The notes: generated from the sequence alone by a model not told the origin. Counted from the stretch's first letter, positions 1 to 9,314 are shown. The stretch is DNA of 26,491 nucleotides from Hypsibius dujardini (GCA_001579985.1 LRSR01001452.1:1-26491), one strand, 5' to 3'. Made by a program: numbers and translations.

Positions 1-247
1 TGTAAATATGACAATTTTGACATGTGTCGGCCCTTTTGAGAATGAGACGCCACGTTTAAAAAGCTGTTTTATATTCACAGTAAGTTTCACTTGCTCATCT
101 TCGTAATTGCTTATGATCTTTGAGAAACATTTACTACCCGATATTTTCGTCGAGATAGAGCAGCTTGTTAACGATTGATTTTTTTAAATGTGGTGCCTGA
201 AATATTGCTTGACCGGTGGTCATGACTGATTCGGTGTCTCAATTCAG
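1..247. other. Left edge, presumed intron of the hemopexin-like gene
   Basis: AT-rich sequence with no convincing coding exon. It ends in the acceptor CAATTCAG just before the first recognisable hemopexin-like exon at 248. By comparison with the paralog at 6328-8200, the missing signal-peptide and linker exons should lie upstream of the window. Confidence 0.5.
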
Positions 248-3200
248 CTGCCGGTCGATAAAATACTCGCCCTGAAGAATTCCATCGTGGTGGTCAAGGG
301 TAGGAAGCTCTACCGGGTACGCCCGAACGGAGATCCCTTCGACATGCACCCAACCATGCTGGATGAGAAGATGGAAAAGATGACGGCCACGGCCACGATC
401 GGTCAGTCGCAGTATGTTTTTCAGGTACGAGCCAAAGTCTGTAATTCGGCTCACTCATGCATTTCTCTTTGATGGCAACCGCTTGATTGTTTGATATCCA
501 GAAATGCCATAGTATACTAGGTTACAGTACAGTGAATCAAACAATCAAGCACCTGCCATCAGAGAGAAATCCATGAGTGAGCCGAAATAGGGACTTTACC
601 TCATACTGTACTCGTATTATCCCGAATCATTAACAATTGGCAGGGAGACAAGGTCACGAAGTACGACATGCAGTTCAAGGCGCCCGTTAAGGGGAAGTAT
701 CCCAAGCCCGTGACGGAGGAGTTCCCAGGCGTTTTGACACCGGTCGATGGGGTGTTCCAGTTGAACAACCACACCTACGTGTTTGCATCCGGTGAGTGAT
801 CCACTGCAGTATAAGGCAAAGCGTGTATTTCGGCTCACCCTCCACTTGGTCCATAAATCGGCTCACCCTCCACTTGGTCCATAAATCGGCTCACCCTCCA
901 CTTGGTCCATAAATCGGCTCACTCATGCGTTTCTCCTTGGTGGCAGGTGCTTGATTGTTTGATTTGCTGTACCATATCATGGTATACTATGGCACTTCTA
1001 AAAATCAAACAATCAAGCAGCGATCATCAAAGAGAAATCCATGAATGAGCCGATTTATGGACCAAGTGGAGGGTGAGCCGAAATACAGACTTTGCCTCAT
1101 TCACAGTGTACCGATTATATACAGGGGGTAAACCATTTACACGCGACCACTTTTTCATTTCTAAAATTTCAATTTTTTTTTCAAATTTGGAATTTAAGTT
1201 CAGTAGTACAATCAATTGTCCCTGTTAGGACAGTTTTTCGATGGCGCAACTTGGACTGTTGCCAAGAACCGAGCTCTTTGCCCAGACACGCCCACCAAGT
1301 TCGGGCAGGCGTCGCGGAATTTTCCAGGCTTTTCACATGCTGTAGCGATTTTGTGCTTCAACATGCAAAAAGCCTGCTTTTTGGTGATTTTCATCGGTTG
1401 TAACTTGAACAGGAGAAATCAAAAACGGATTTTAACCTCGACCAGCCTGTAATTTTTTTCTTCCATTTCAAACAATTTCAACTGAAATTACAAATGTGTG
1501 GAGCACAAAATTCCCCGTATTTGTGCCGAAAAAATCAGCTAATTGAAAATTCCACCGCTTTCGAAGGTGAAATCTTGCACATCCGTTAATTGTTTAGCGT
1601 GTGTCCACATTATGTGATGCTATTTCCATCGAGAAAAAAGAAGTGTGCAAACAATTTCCGAAAAATGAAAAATGTCCTACGTGGTGGTACATAGATGGCG
1701 CTGTTAATGTTACCGTATGCCGTGTCAGTTGATTGATTTCTTCGGCTGCAGTCCTTACTGGTTCGTTTCTGTCTTTGACAAGGCCTATACGAGGTAAAGG
1801 CCGTTAACCAGGCCGTTGCGCTGCAGTGCTGCCATGCCATAGCAGATGGCTTGAAAACATTCAGAAAAATTCTCTGACCCATTTTTGTGTGTTCCTAAGT
1901 CTCACGGTTCGAATTTGGATCAAAAAAAAGGAAGGGAAGAATCTCAATGGTGAAGTGTGCAAGCAGTCCGGTAGAGGCGCCACTTCGGTTCCTTTTTACT
2001 TTCGACCTCGCAAAAACGACTTCTGCGCCACCTGCTGGCCTGCCGGTTTGGTTAAGTTACGATTTCTAAAACGGCCTGGTTAACGATCTCTACCTCGTAC
2101 AGTTAGTAGTAACACCGGCACATGTAGCAATCAATGTGGCAATGCAGCAATCAATTGACGCGGTATACGGTAACATTAACAGCGCCATCTATGTACCACC
2201 ACGTAGCACATTTTTATTTTTAGAAAATTGTTTGCACACGTTCTTTTTTCTCTCGATGGAAACAGCATCACATAATGTAAAACACACACTGCAAAGTTAA
2301 CGGATGTGCAAGATTTCACCTACGAGAGTGGTGGGATTCCCTTGTAAGACTTGTACGCGGTGTTGGGAAAAAACGGTTGGCATTGTGCCGTGGAAGATGT
2401 CGCAACATCCGAAACATCCGAAACATCCGAAACCACTCAAAAATGCAGGGGAATCGTTGATTTATTGATTTTGAAAACCAGATTTGAAAAAAGGTTAAAC
2501 GTGTGCACACACGTTGAGAATTGGTGAGAGGTCGCGTGTAAATGTACCCTTGTACTTAATTGCGTAGCCCTTATCAAACTATATAATTAAATAATTATTA
2601 AAATCAAACTTTATTTATTTATTCATTTGTTCATTTATTTATGAAATTTATTTTTTTATGGATTAAGGTGCCAAATTTGTTTACTATCAACCGAACGGGA
2701 ACCCCAAGGTTGATCCAAGGTACAGTCCGCAGTACCTTGACGATGTACCGGGTGTGCCGCCGACCATTGACAGCGCATTCACCATCAAGGATCGCAAGTA
2801 AGGAAGCACGGAATGACACGTCCATTCATCGTTTTACAGGATGATTTACGCATTTTTCAACACTTAACGTTAACGCGTTCGTTCGCAGGTTTGTCCACAA
2901 ACAAGGCAGTATTTATGAGCTTGCACCCAACGAAATGAAGGTATGCAGATTTGAATTCTCGATGCAATAAACGCGTAATCAGGGAAGATGCAACCCGACC
3001 ATGGTCACGACCGTGAACCAACCATGGTCACAACCGTGAACCAACCATGGTCACGACCGTGAACCAACCATGGTTAAGACCGTAAACCAACCACGGTCAC
3101 GACCGTGAACCAACCATGGTCACGACCGCAAACCAACCATGGTCGCGACCGTCAAGCGACCATGGTTAAGACCGTGAACCAACCATGGTCGCGACCGTCA

Positions 3201-3739
3201 AGCGACCATGGTCACGACCGTGAACCAACCATGGTCGCGACCGTCAAGCGACCATGGTCACAACCGCAAACCAACCATGGTCACGACCGTGAACCAACCA
3301 TGGTCACGACCGTGAACCAACCATGGTCACGACCGTGAACCAACCACAGTCGCAACCGCAAACCAACCATGGTCACGACCGTCAAGCGACCATGGTCACG
3401 ACCGCGAACCAACCATGGTCACGACCGTGAACCAACCATGGTCGCGACCGTCAAGCGACCATGGTCACTACCGTAAACCGACCGTGGTCGAGTCGCATCT
3501 ACCCTACGGATAATTCAGTGAAGTACAGATGGGCGGCGGGGGTTTATCAGGGTTGTTTCCTGCATTCTTAGGCTATTGGGGAAATACCGGTGGCGAGTAG
3601 TGTGGTTGACGGCTGGCTGAAATGTCCGGAACTATTCCCGCCTAGCTGTGGAAAGCGTCAAGTGGATATCCTAAAGAAGACGTCAACGAAGCCGACGACG
3701 ACGACACCAGAGCCCGAACCTAGCATGCCCCTTCCATAG
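248..3739 (+). CDS. Hemopexin-like secreted protein, 5' partial (paralog A)
   Basis: Five exons are seen: 248-424, 644-791, 2668-2797, 2889-2940 and 3572-3739 (TAG). Junction phases are 0, 1, 2 and 0, giving a 224-residue C-terminal fragment. It reads as four short repeats of a hemopexin-like beta-propeller: LPVDKILALKN; QSQYVFQGDKVTKYD with KYPKPVTEEFPGVLTPVDG; HTYVFASGAKFVYYQPNGNP with PGVPPTIDSAF; and FVHKQGSIYEL ending VVDGWLKC. The FPG-x(5)-D-x-x-F pattern is the usual hemopexin repeat signature. A Cys-containing segment (LKCPELFPPSC) closes the domain, followed by a Lys/Thr/Pro/Glu tail. Exon 3 is 130 bases, exactly as in the paralog at 6328-8200, and the first three intron phases match. 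The last intron (2941-3571) is absent from that paralog. Hemopexin domains usually bind extracellular matrix or haem; the role here is unknown. An AATAAA follows at 4009. Confidence 0.8.
429..602. mobile_element. Snap-back MITE filling intron 248-424 / 644-791
   Basis: About 60-base imperfect inverted repeat around a short loop. The left arm runs CGGCTCACTCATGCATTTCT ... CTTGATTGTTTGA and the right arm TCAAACAATCAAGCACCTGCC ends with its complement, ATGAGTGAGCCG. The outermost bases pair GAGCCAAAGTC with GACTTTACCTC. The element occupies most of a 219-base intron and starts four bases after its donor. No transposase. The same family occurs at 811-1100. Confidence 0.75.
811..1100. mobile_element. 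Snap-back MITE, second copy, with tripled 28-bp left arm
   Basis: Same family as 429-602. Terminal sequences AAGGCAAAGCGTGTATTTCGG and its complement (GACTTTGCCTC at the right end) enclose an inverted repeat. In the left arm a 28-base unit (CGGCTCACCCTCCACTTGGT plus CCATAAAT) is present three times in tandem at 831-914. The right arm has it once, around 1053-1080. The copy lies about 20 bases after the donor of the second visible intron of the hemopexin-like gene. Confidence 0.75.
1229..1452 (+). pseudogene. Possible decayed or alternative hemopexin-repeat exon
   Basis: Within the 1.9-kb intron, an acceptor-like CCCTGTTAG precedes an open frame that is in phase with the upstream exon (phase 1). 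It reads GQFFDGATWTVAKNR, then PTKFGQASRNFPGFSHAVAI and FNMQKACFLVIFIG, ending in TAA. The run FPG-x(4)-V-x(8)-K-x-x-F aligns without gaps to a hemopexin repeat and occupies the place expected of the third repeat. I see no donor of the right phase to rejoin the next exon, so it is either an exon relic or an alternative terminal exon. No AATAAA is close by. Confidence 0.35.
1550..2337. mobile_element. Non-autonomous element with ~190-bp terminal inverted repeats
   Basis: The left arm (about 1550-1740) is complementary to the right arm (about 2146-2337). Matching landmarks are GGTGAAATCTTGCACATCCG against CGGATGTGCAAGATTTCACC, and ATAGATGGCGCTGTTAATGT against ACATTAACAGCGCCATCTAT. The ~400-base centre has no transposase reading frame. 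It sits in an intron of the hemopexin-like gene. Confidence 0.8.
2997..3490. repeat. Intronic minisatellite, ~23-bp unit, about 21 copies
   Basis: Units of ACCATGGTCACGACCGTGAA plus CCA, with variants containing GGTCGCGACC and CAAGCGACC. Each unit holds the palindrome ACCATGGT. The array makes up most of the 631-base intron 2941-3571. Open frames across it (NQPWSRP / NHGHDRE / PTMVKTV) are an artefact of the 23-base period. Confidence 0.9.
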
Positions 3740-3940
3740 TGAACCTAGCATGCCCTTTCCATAGTGAACCTAGCACACCCCTTCCCTAGGGAACCTAGCA
3801 TGCCCCTTCCCTAGGGGACCTAGCATGGCCCTTCCCTAGGGGACCTAGCATGCGCCTTCCATAGGGGACCTAGCACACCTCTTTCATAGTGAATCTAGCA
3901 TGCCCCTTCCCTAGGGAACCTAGCATGGCCCTTCCATAGT
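3716..3940. repeat. 25-bp minisatellite x9 containing the gene's stop codon
   Basis: Nine 25-base units beginning GAACCTAGCATGCCCCTTCC and ending ATAGT or CTAGG. The first unit encodes the last residues and TAG stop of the hemopexin-like gene (EPSMPLP-stop). The remaining eight lie in its 3' UTR. Confidence 0.92.
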
Positions 3941-4008
3941 TTAGTTTGAAACGTGAATGGGCGCTAAGTTTCTGGGCACCTTTTTATCTGTAGTACATAG
4001 ACATGAAA

Positions 4009-4014
4009 AATAAA
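4009..4014 (+). terminator. AATAAA polyadenylation signal of paralog A
   Basis: AATAAA lies 270 bases after the TAG stop, just beyond the 25-bp minisatellite. Confidence 0.6.
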
Positions 4015-4737
4015 ATCTAAAATCGTAGTTTGGTTGGTGTCTCATGTCAGCGAAGAAACTCGTCGATGTAAACTACAAAGTATTGTGAAAAGCTACTCAA
4101 ACAGGATCTCTCGTCACTATACTGGTGTCTAGAGAAACTACGATTTTCTCCGATGAACCACACGGCGCTCTCTTGTAGCTTGACCTAGATCTCAGCTAAC
4201 TAGTATTAATAATTAATTATTATGACTAGTATAATTAATGAGTAATTAGTGAAGTGCCAGTTATGGCCGTCACTGTGCCGGTCAACATGACGGTGCTGTT
4301 CCTGGGTTGCTATTCAAGGTCACCGTGTGGTACGAAATGCACGCACCGGTCACTGTGTGCATGAAACAACAATGGGACGCCTGTCCCGCCTCCTGTGTTA
4401 TCGCGGAGATAGCTGACTCGGGCACGGTGACAAAGGCAGTGTGAATACCCTGAACGGTATGAACTCAGTAACTTCCACCGATGTTCCTATCACCGATGTT
4501 CCTATCACCGGAGCTTCGGAGCACCGTCATGGACACAAGTGATATGTCAAGCAGATTACGAAATTTATATCTCGAAAACCCTTCGATCAAACAGACACGG
4601 AAGTCTCAACGGTTCTGCAAAGGGAAAACAGTCAAGGGAGCTCTCGGATTATTCGTCGTATTACACCACGACTGATTCCTCGTTCCTCGTTCCAACCGGA
4701 AGACCTGCCACAAAGAGCTCTCCGTTCTTCAACGAAA
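4015..4737. other. Intergenic and 5' region of the Ly6-like gene
   Basis: No gene recognised. It contains an AT-rich inverted patch around 4200-4250 (ACTAGTATTAATAATTAATTATTATGACTAGT-like, broken symmetry) and a 16-base direct duplication CACCGATGTTCCTAT at about 4478-4510. Promoter elements cannot be assigned. Confidence 0.4.
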
Positions 4738-5441
4738 ATGTCTCGTCTCGTTGTGGTAGCTCTCCTCGTTCTGTCTTGCGTTGCTCTAGGTGAGTGTCAC
4801 CCATCACTGAATCGGTTGAACTGCGACAGAAGTGGTAATTTTATTTGAGAATGAAAATCGTTTTCAACTGAGAAATGAGTTAATTTAAGAATTTCGTCCC
4901 GTATTTTGTTGGCGAGTGAGATTGAATGTTTTGACCCGATCGCGTGGTAGGCTCGGCAATTCGTTGCTACACCTGTTCCGGGACCGGAGACACCAATCCG
5001 CGCTGCTGGAGTGCGGAGACCTCGCCGGTCGTCGAGTACGACGAGAGTTTCGCGTCGTGCGAGAAAACGACCCGTTTAGTGGGAGAGAATGGTAAGAAGC
5101 ATTGCCGTCGTGTTATTTAATTAACAACAAGAGATGTGAAAAACTAAAATTACCTGACTAGTTTTTTTTTATGAAACTAAAAATCAGTTACGAAGAACTG
5201 GACGATTAATTTAGTTTATTTTTGCGACTAAAACTTTAACTCTAGCTTTAATTGAAAGTAGCTTACTAATTTTGGTTCTTTCTTGTTATGAAATTTATTT
5301 TTTACCATATTCAAAAATTGTATTATTTCAGTTCATCTCATCCGGAGAGGATCGCAGGTGAAGCGGGCAGAGGGATGTTACTACATCAGTGGTGGACGCA
5401 CTTGCTACTGCCACAGCGATCTCTGCAACGGAGACAGTTGA
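4738..5441 (+). CDS. Secreted Ly6/Quiver-like three-finger protein
   Basis: Three exons, 4738-4789, 4951-5091 and 5332-5441 (TGA), both introns phase 1; 100 residues. Residues 1-18 are a classic signal peptide (MSRLVVVALLVLSCVALG). The mature part carries eight cysteines: IRCYTCSG, PRCWS, ASCEK, EGCYY and TCYCHSDLCNGDS. The opening CxxC and closing CxCx(4)CN are the hallmark of the Ly6/uPAR three-finger fold, and the CYCHSDLCN ending is most like invertebrate Quiver/Sleepless-type members. Many of these are GPI-anchored modulators of ion channels or nicotinic receptors. Here the protein stops three residues after the final Asn, with no hydrophobic tail, so it should be soluble and secreted. 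AATAAA follows at 5501. It lies between two hemopexin-like paralogs but shares no sequence with them. Confidence 0.9.
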
Positions 5442-5500
5442 TCACCTGACGGAACTGAAGTCAATTAGAATCCGAAAATTATTTATCCAAAAATATCAAA

Positions 5501-5506
5501 AATAAA
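5501..5506 (+). terminator. AATAAA polyadenylation signal of the Ly6-like gene
   Basis: AATAAA 60 bases after the stop codon. A second AATAAA lies at 5575-5580. Confidence 0.65.
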
Positions 5507-5639
5507 AAATGCTGATTGGGCATTCCCAAGGCCACACTTCCGTAGCCACATTATACAGAACACTAAAACTGTTGAATAAAAGTGCTCGTGGCTCTTTTTG
5601 TATTGCTATTATTATATTTATATATATTAATACGGGAAA

Positions 5640-5675
5640 GACAGACAGATAGACGAATACGTGACAGACAGACAT

Positions 5676-5729
<54 letters not shown>

Positions 5730-5753
5730 GAATACGGAACAGACAGACAGACG
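5640..5753. repeat. (GACA)n tetranucleotide tract
   Basis: Interrupted GACA repeats, the longest run being at about 5683-5729. Open frames on both strands here are repeat artefacts. Confidence 0.95.
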
Positions 5754-6327
5754 AGTACGGGACAGGCAAGGTGACGTGGACAAGATACCAGTACGATCTC
5801 ATTGGTGGGTTATGAACGAGGCGGGCCTGTGACTGACCGCGACCGAGCGACCTAAAAAAACAACGAGACCTCCCTGCACGGAAAAAAAAGGATCGGCCAA
5901 AAAGGTTCTCGAGAACAGACGTGGTGTTTCCTGGTGTGAAGGCAGCTTTCGGCACGTCCATCCGTCGAAATCCATTCGAACCTTCACACTCACCCACCCG
6001 CACACCACACCATCAGCCCACTTGAACGCCTGATAACTGCTGAGGTCTCGGTAATTTTGCCCGAACATCAGCAGTATTGATTGTCACTTACGCAGCTTCC
6101 GCGCTGTGCGTCTTTCGTGGCGGCTAGACCTTGAGGTGTTCATCGCGGTCGGTCAACTGAGTCTAATTCACGCAGAAGGGTAAAAAACCCACGCGTCTCG
6201 GTCAACCTCAGTTACCCAGTTTTGTTTTAAAAACTAAACATCTTTATTCTAAATCTCTTAATTTCGTCCCGTATTGAGACTCTGAGTGTGTCTCGTGTCT
6301 GTGTGGCTTGACCGCTGGCGGTCTGAA
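5754..6327. promoter_or_regulatory. Upstream region of the helix-linker-hemopexin gene
   Basis: No coding exon recognised. This interval must hold the promoter and 5' UTR of the gene starting at 6328, but no TATA box or other element can be assigned. A 16-base string AATTTCGTCCCGTATT near 6260 also occurs in the first intron of the Ly6-like gene near 4890. Confidence 0.3.
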
Positions 6328-8200
6328 ATGGCAATCTACTCTTTAGTCGCGATAGTGATGGTGGCGCTGTTCATTTCCGTAATCGACGGAGCGCCTAACC
6401 AAAAGGTCTCTAAGCCGGTCGCTGTACCCGCTGAAAGAGCCGCCATGGACGCCGCCCTTAAAAAGGAAATATGTAGGTAATGTTCTCAAGTTCATTAATT
6501 AAGATCCATATCATTTTACATGCTCAAAATTTGGATTTTCAATTTCTCATTTTTAACTATGGATTTTTTTTTATTTTATTTTTTTTTTAATTTTTAATTT
6601 TTTTCTTGTTTTTTTATTTTTTCTTGTTTTTTTTCCCTTCTAGATGACGTCGCTCGGCAGATCAAGCAGGTAAGGGCAAAACACACCCGAACGGAGAAGC
6701 AGATGAGGGACGGATTCGGAAGCTTCGAGGGTGGTCCCCCACCCGGAGGTGGCGGACCCGATCTCCTGACTCTGCTGGGGAAACTTCAAGGCTTAATGGC
6801 GCTGCTGGACTTGTTGAATCCAACTACAACGACCACGGCCAAGCCGGATGCCGGCGCCAAACCGGATGCCTCTAAACCGGCAGCGGCAGCTGCTCCAGCA
6901 CCGGCGCCTGGCTTGACACTTCCACAACTTTTGGGCAGTACGTAAAAACGTTAACAAATTATCTCACAACAACTCAGGATAAAAGGGACCTTAAAATAAA
7001 ACAGTCGTCTTGCATCAATTTTTCATTTTTCATTGGAAAAACTTAAATTTATTTCGACGTTTTTTTTCGACGTTTTTTTTCGACGTTTTTTTTTACTTTT
7101 TATTTGCAGCTTTTTCATATTTCATTAATGTATGATCGTTTTTGCTGCAGTAATCGGTCTGCTCGGAGATGATGCCAACGAGCTCGCGTCCGGACACAGC
7201 GGTCTGAATTGTGGCGCGTGTGATTCCCACGTGAGTCGAAGACGTTTCATGTTAATTCTTATTAAATAATTTCTTAATATTTGTTAAATTCGTAAAAAAA
7301 GACGGAAATCGAGAGCTTAATCCCCTTACCGGACCACATTTTGGCTCTGAGTGCCAAGGATGCCTTCAAGCTGGAGCCGGACGGGACCCTCAAAGACACA
7401 CTTGGAGAGCCGAAATACCAAGCGTTTCAGAAGTTGAATGGCACACCCACCGCCTCGCTTCGGATAAACGAAAACTATTACGTCTTCTTTGTAAGTTATT
7501 TTTCTCGTTATTTTTTCATTAGACAGTTTAATAATCCAATCAACCAATCAATTAAACAGTTCAATCAACTTAATTCCGTTTGCTTAAAAGGGTTCCGAAG
7601 TCGCTCTTCTCGACTTGAAAACCAAGTTACCATTACGTCGTATGCCAATAAGGGAGCTGTTTTTTGGCGTCAAAGAGCCAGTTCGTGGGGCGTTCCGCTT
7701 CAACGAACACACGCTGGTTCTGCTGCTCGGTAAGAAGAAGCACAAGTGCGAAGGTGAAATTATTTCATATTGTTAAGCATATATTTTTTTTATTATATTT
7801 TTATGTATTCAATTTTGCCGCTTCAGATCATCATTTTGTGTTTTACCAACCGCTGGCCAATCCCCCGATCGATCCCCGATTCAGTCCGCAACCCCTTACG
7901 GTCATACCAAACGGTCCGGACAAAATCGACGGTGCCCTGGAAATTAACGGCACAAAGTGAGAGATCCTCGTGAGATCGATTCTCCTGACGCGAAACGGAA
8001 TTCACAAATATATTTTCACAAATTCACAAATTCACAAACTCACAAATGTATTTTCATCCTTCTGCAGTTATTTATACGGGCAAGGATGGCTGTACCAGAT
8101 CGCAGAGGACGAGATGGTGATCGTCGACAAGATACCATTAAGGCAGTTCGGTTTAGGGGACGGCTGGATGAAGTGCACTGTCCACAAACAATGCAAATAA
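6328..8200 (+). CDS. Secreted Leu-helix / Ala-Pro linker / hemopexin-like protein (paralog B)
   Basis: Seven exons: 6328-6472, 6644-6937, 7151-7230, 7302-7490, 7591-7753, 7827-7956, 8068-8200 (TAA); 377 residues, all phases consistent. Residues 1-22 are a signal peptide (MAIYSLVAIVMVALFISVIDG). Next come a charged segment, a Gly/Pro patch, an amphipathic Leu-rich helix (LLTLLGKLQGLMALLDLLNP), a Thr/Lys/Ala/Pro linker with repeated AKPDA, then GLTLPQLLG and GLLGDDANELASG. After NCGAC the C-terminal half is hemopexin-like (LPDHILALS, RFNEHTLVLLLG, HHFVFYQPLANPPIDPRFSP, DKIDGALEING, GWLYQIAEDEM, DGWMKC) and matches paralog A in intron positions and phases. The first donor is ambiguous (GTAGGTAA): the upstream GT keeps the frame with the strong acceptor CCCTTCTAG, while the downstream GT gives a stop there. 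The 7302 acceptor is weak; an in-frame alternative exists at 7314. Likely an extracellular structural protein; function unknown. Confidence 0.83.
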
Positions 8201-8201
8201 A
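8196..8201 (+). terminator. AATAAA signal overlapping the stop codon of paralog B
   Basis: AATAAA begins two bases before the TAA stop (TGC AAA TAA AAT), so the stop is inside the polyadenylation signal. No nearer alternative is seen downstream. Confidence 0.6.
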
Positions 8202-8395
8202 ATATGGTTCACTCTTTTTTTTGTATTGATTTAAAAGAAAAACACCATCTGCACGTTTTTAGGCTTTCCTGCTTTCTTGACTTGCTCAATTACGCTTGCA
8301 GTTATGTTGCCTTTGTTACGGCGTTTTCCGTATAAAGCAAGAGCACCCCTCCAAACGGTAAAACGTTACATAATGTTCAGCATGGTTGACCAGCG

Positions 8396-8647
8396 TGACG
8401 TCAGATCAACCTGGCGTGACGTCAGATCAACGTGACGTGACGTCAGATCAACCTAGCGTGACTTCAGATCAACCTGACGTGACGTCAGATCAACCTAAAG
8501 TGACTTCAGATCAACCTGACGTGACGTCAGATCAACCTAACGGGACGTCAGATCAACGTGACGTGACGTCAGATCAACCTGACGTGACGTCAGATCAACG
8601 TGACGTGACGTCAGATCAACGTGACTTGACTTCAGATCAACGATTCG
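8396..8647. promoter_or_regulatory. 21-bp minisatellite x12 with eight perfect CRE palindromes
   Basis: Twelve 21-base units, each starting TGACGTCAGATCAAC. Units 1, 2, 3, 5, 7, 9, 10 and 11 keep the perfect 8-base palindrome TGACGTCA, the consensus CREB/ATF (bZIP) site. Units 4, 6 and 12 have TGACTTCA and unit 8 has GGACGTCA. A 21-base period is two turns of B-DNA, so all sites would face the same side. It lies 195 bases after paralog B and 1.56 kb before paralog C. Regulatory use is inference; the repeat is certain. Confidence 0.7.
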
Positions 8648-9210
8648 CGCCATGTGAAAACCATTAATTACCATCGGTCCTTTGTTAGATGCATCATTCC
8701 CAAAAACGGTAGGGCCAGTAACTGGGCTTTTCGGGTTCCGACGTTTGGGAAAATGAATCCGTAGCACGAGAGTACGTTTAGAAAGGGTTTGGTAGTGGTA
8801 CTTTTTGCCATTCTGTTGGCAAAGCGTTGATAGAAAAAACGGACAACTACTGCTTGGTTACTGACCACCTCTTCCCAGTTCCCACCAATTAGCAGGAATA
8901 TTAAACACTAATTGCGAAGACGATCGTTTTTGACGATCAAAGACCATCGATCCGCTTCCTTTCTCGTGTGAACGAACGCGGAATTATTCGCCCAATTGTA
9001 CGCAAACACTTTTGCGCTTTGTTTTCACTCAACACTTCGTGAAATGAAATGTGCCACTACAGTTAACCGTTAAGTCGTGGCGCAACCAAAATATTTTTAC
9101 AAAGCATTTAAAGCGAACACATAATAAATAATAAAACATTACCGACCCCGGTTACCGGTCACGGAGCATCATCCAAAGGAGGGGCCACAGGTTCGACGGC
9201 ATCATCAGCA
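8648..9210. other. Intergenic, no gene seen
   Basis: No exon with convincing splice signals on either strand. It contains only short imperfect inverted patches, such as TTCCCAAAAACG near 8698 against CGTTTGGGAA near 8741. Confidence 0.4.
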
Positions 9211-9314
9211 GGGTGACGGGGTGACAGGGTGACAGGGTGACAGGGTGAGAGGGTGACGGGGTGACGGGGTGACGGGGTGACAGGGTGAGAGGGTGAGAGG
9301 GTGAGAGGGTGATG
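9211..9314. repeat. 8-bp minisatellite GGGTGACR x13
   Basis: Thirteen tandem octamers GGGTGACA / GGGTGACG / GGGTGAGA, ending in GGGTGATG. Strand-asymmetric, G-rich on the plus strand. Confidence 0.95.

Noticed and set aside
425-643. Intron created by an introner-like element
   Set aside because: The paralog at 6328-8200 has an intron at the same position and phase without the element, so the intron predates the insertion.
3105-3338. Open frame with NQPWSRP / NHGHDRE / PTMVKTV repeats
   Set aside because: It comes from a 23-base tandem repeat in an intron; the period cycles through three frames, so lack of stops is expected.
2997-3490. CRISPR-like appearance of regularly repeated units
   Set aside because: The units abut with no unique spacers, and the genome is eukaryotic.
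5496-6003. Minus-strand frames rich in CLSVCLSVCLS
   Set aside because: Translation of the GACA tetranucleotide tract, with no splice or start context.
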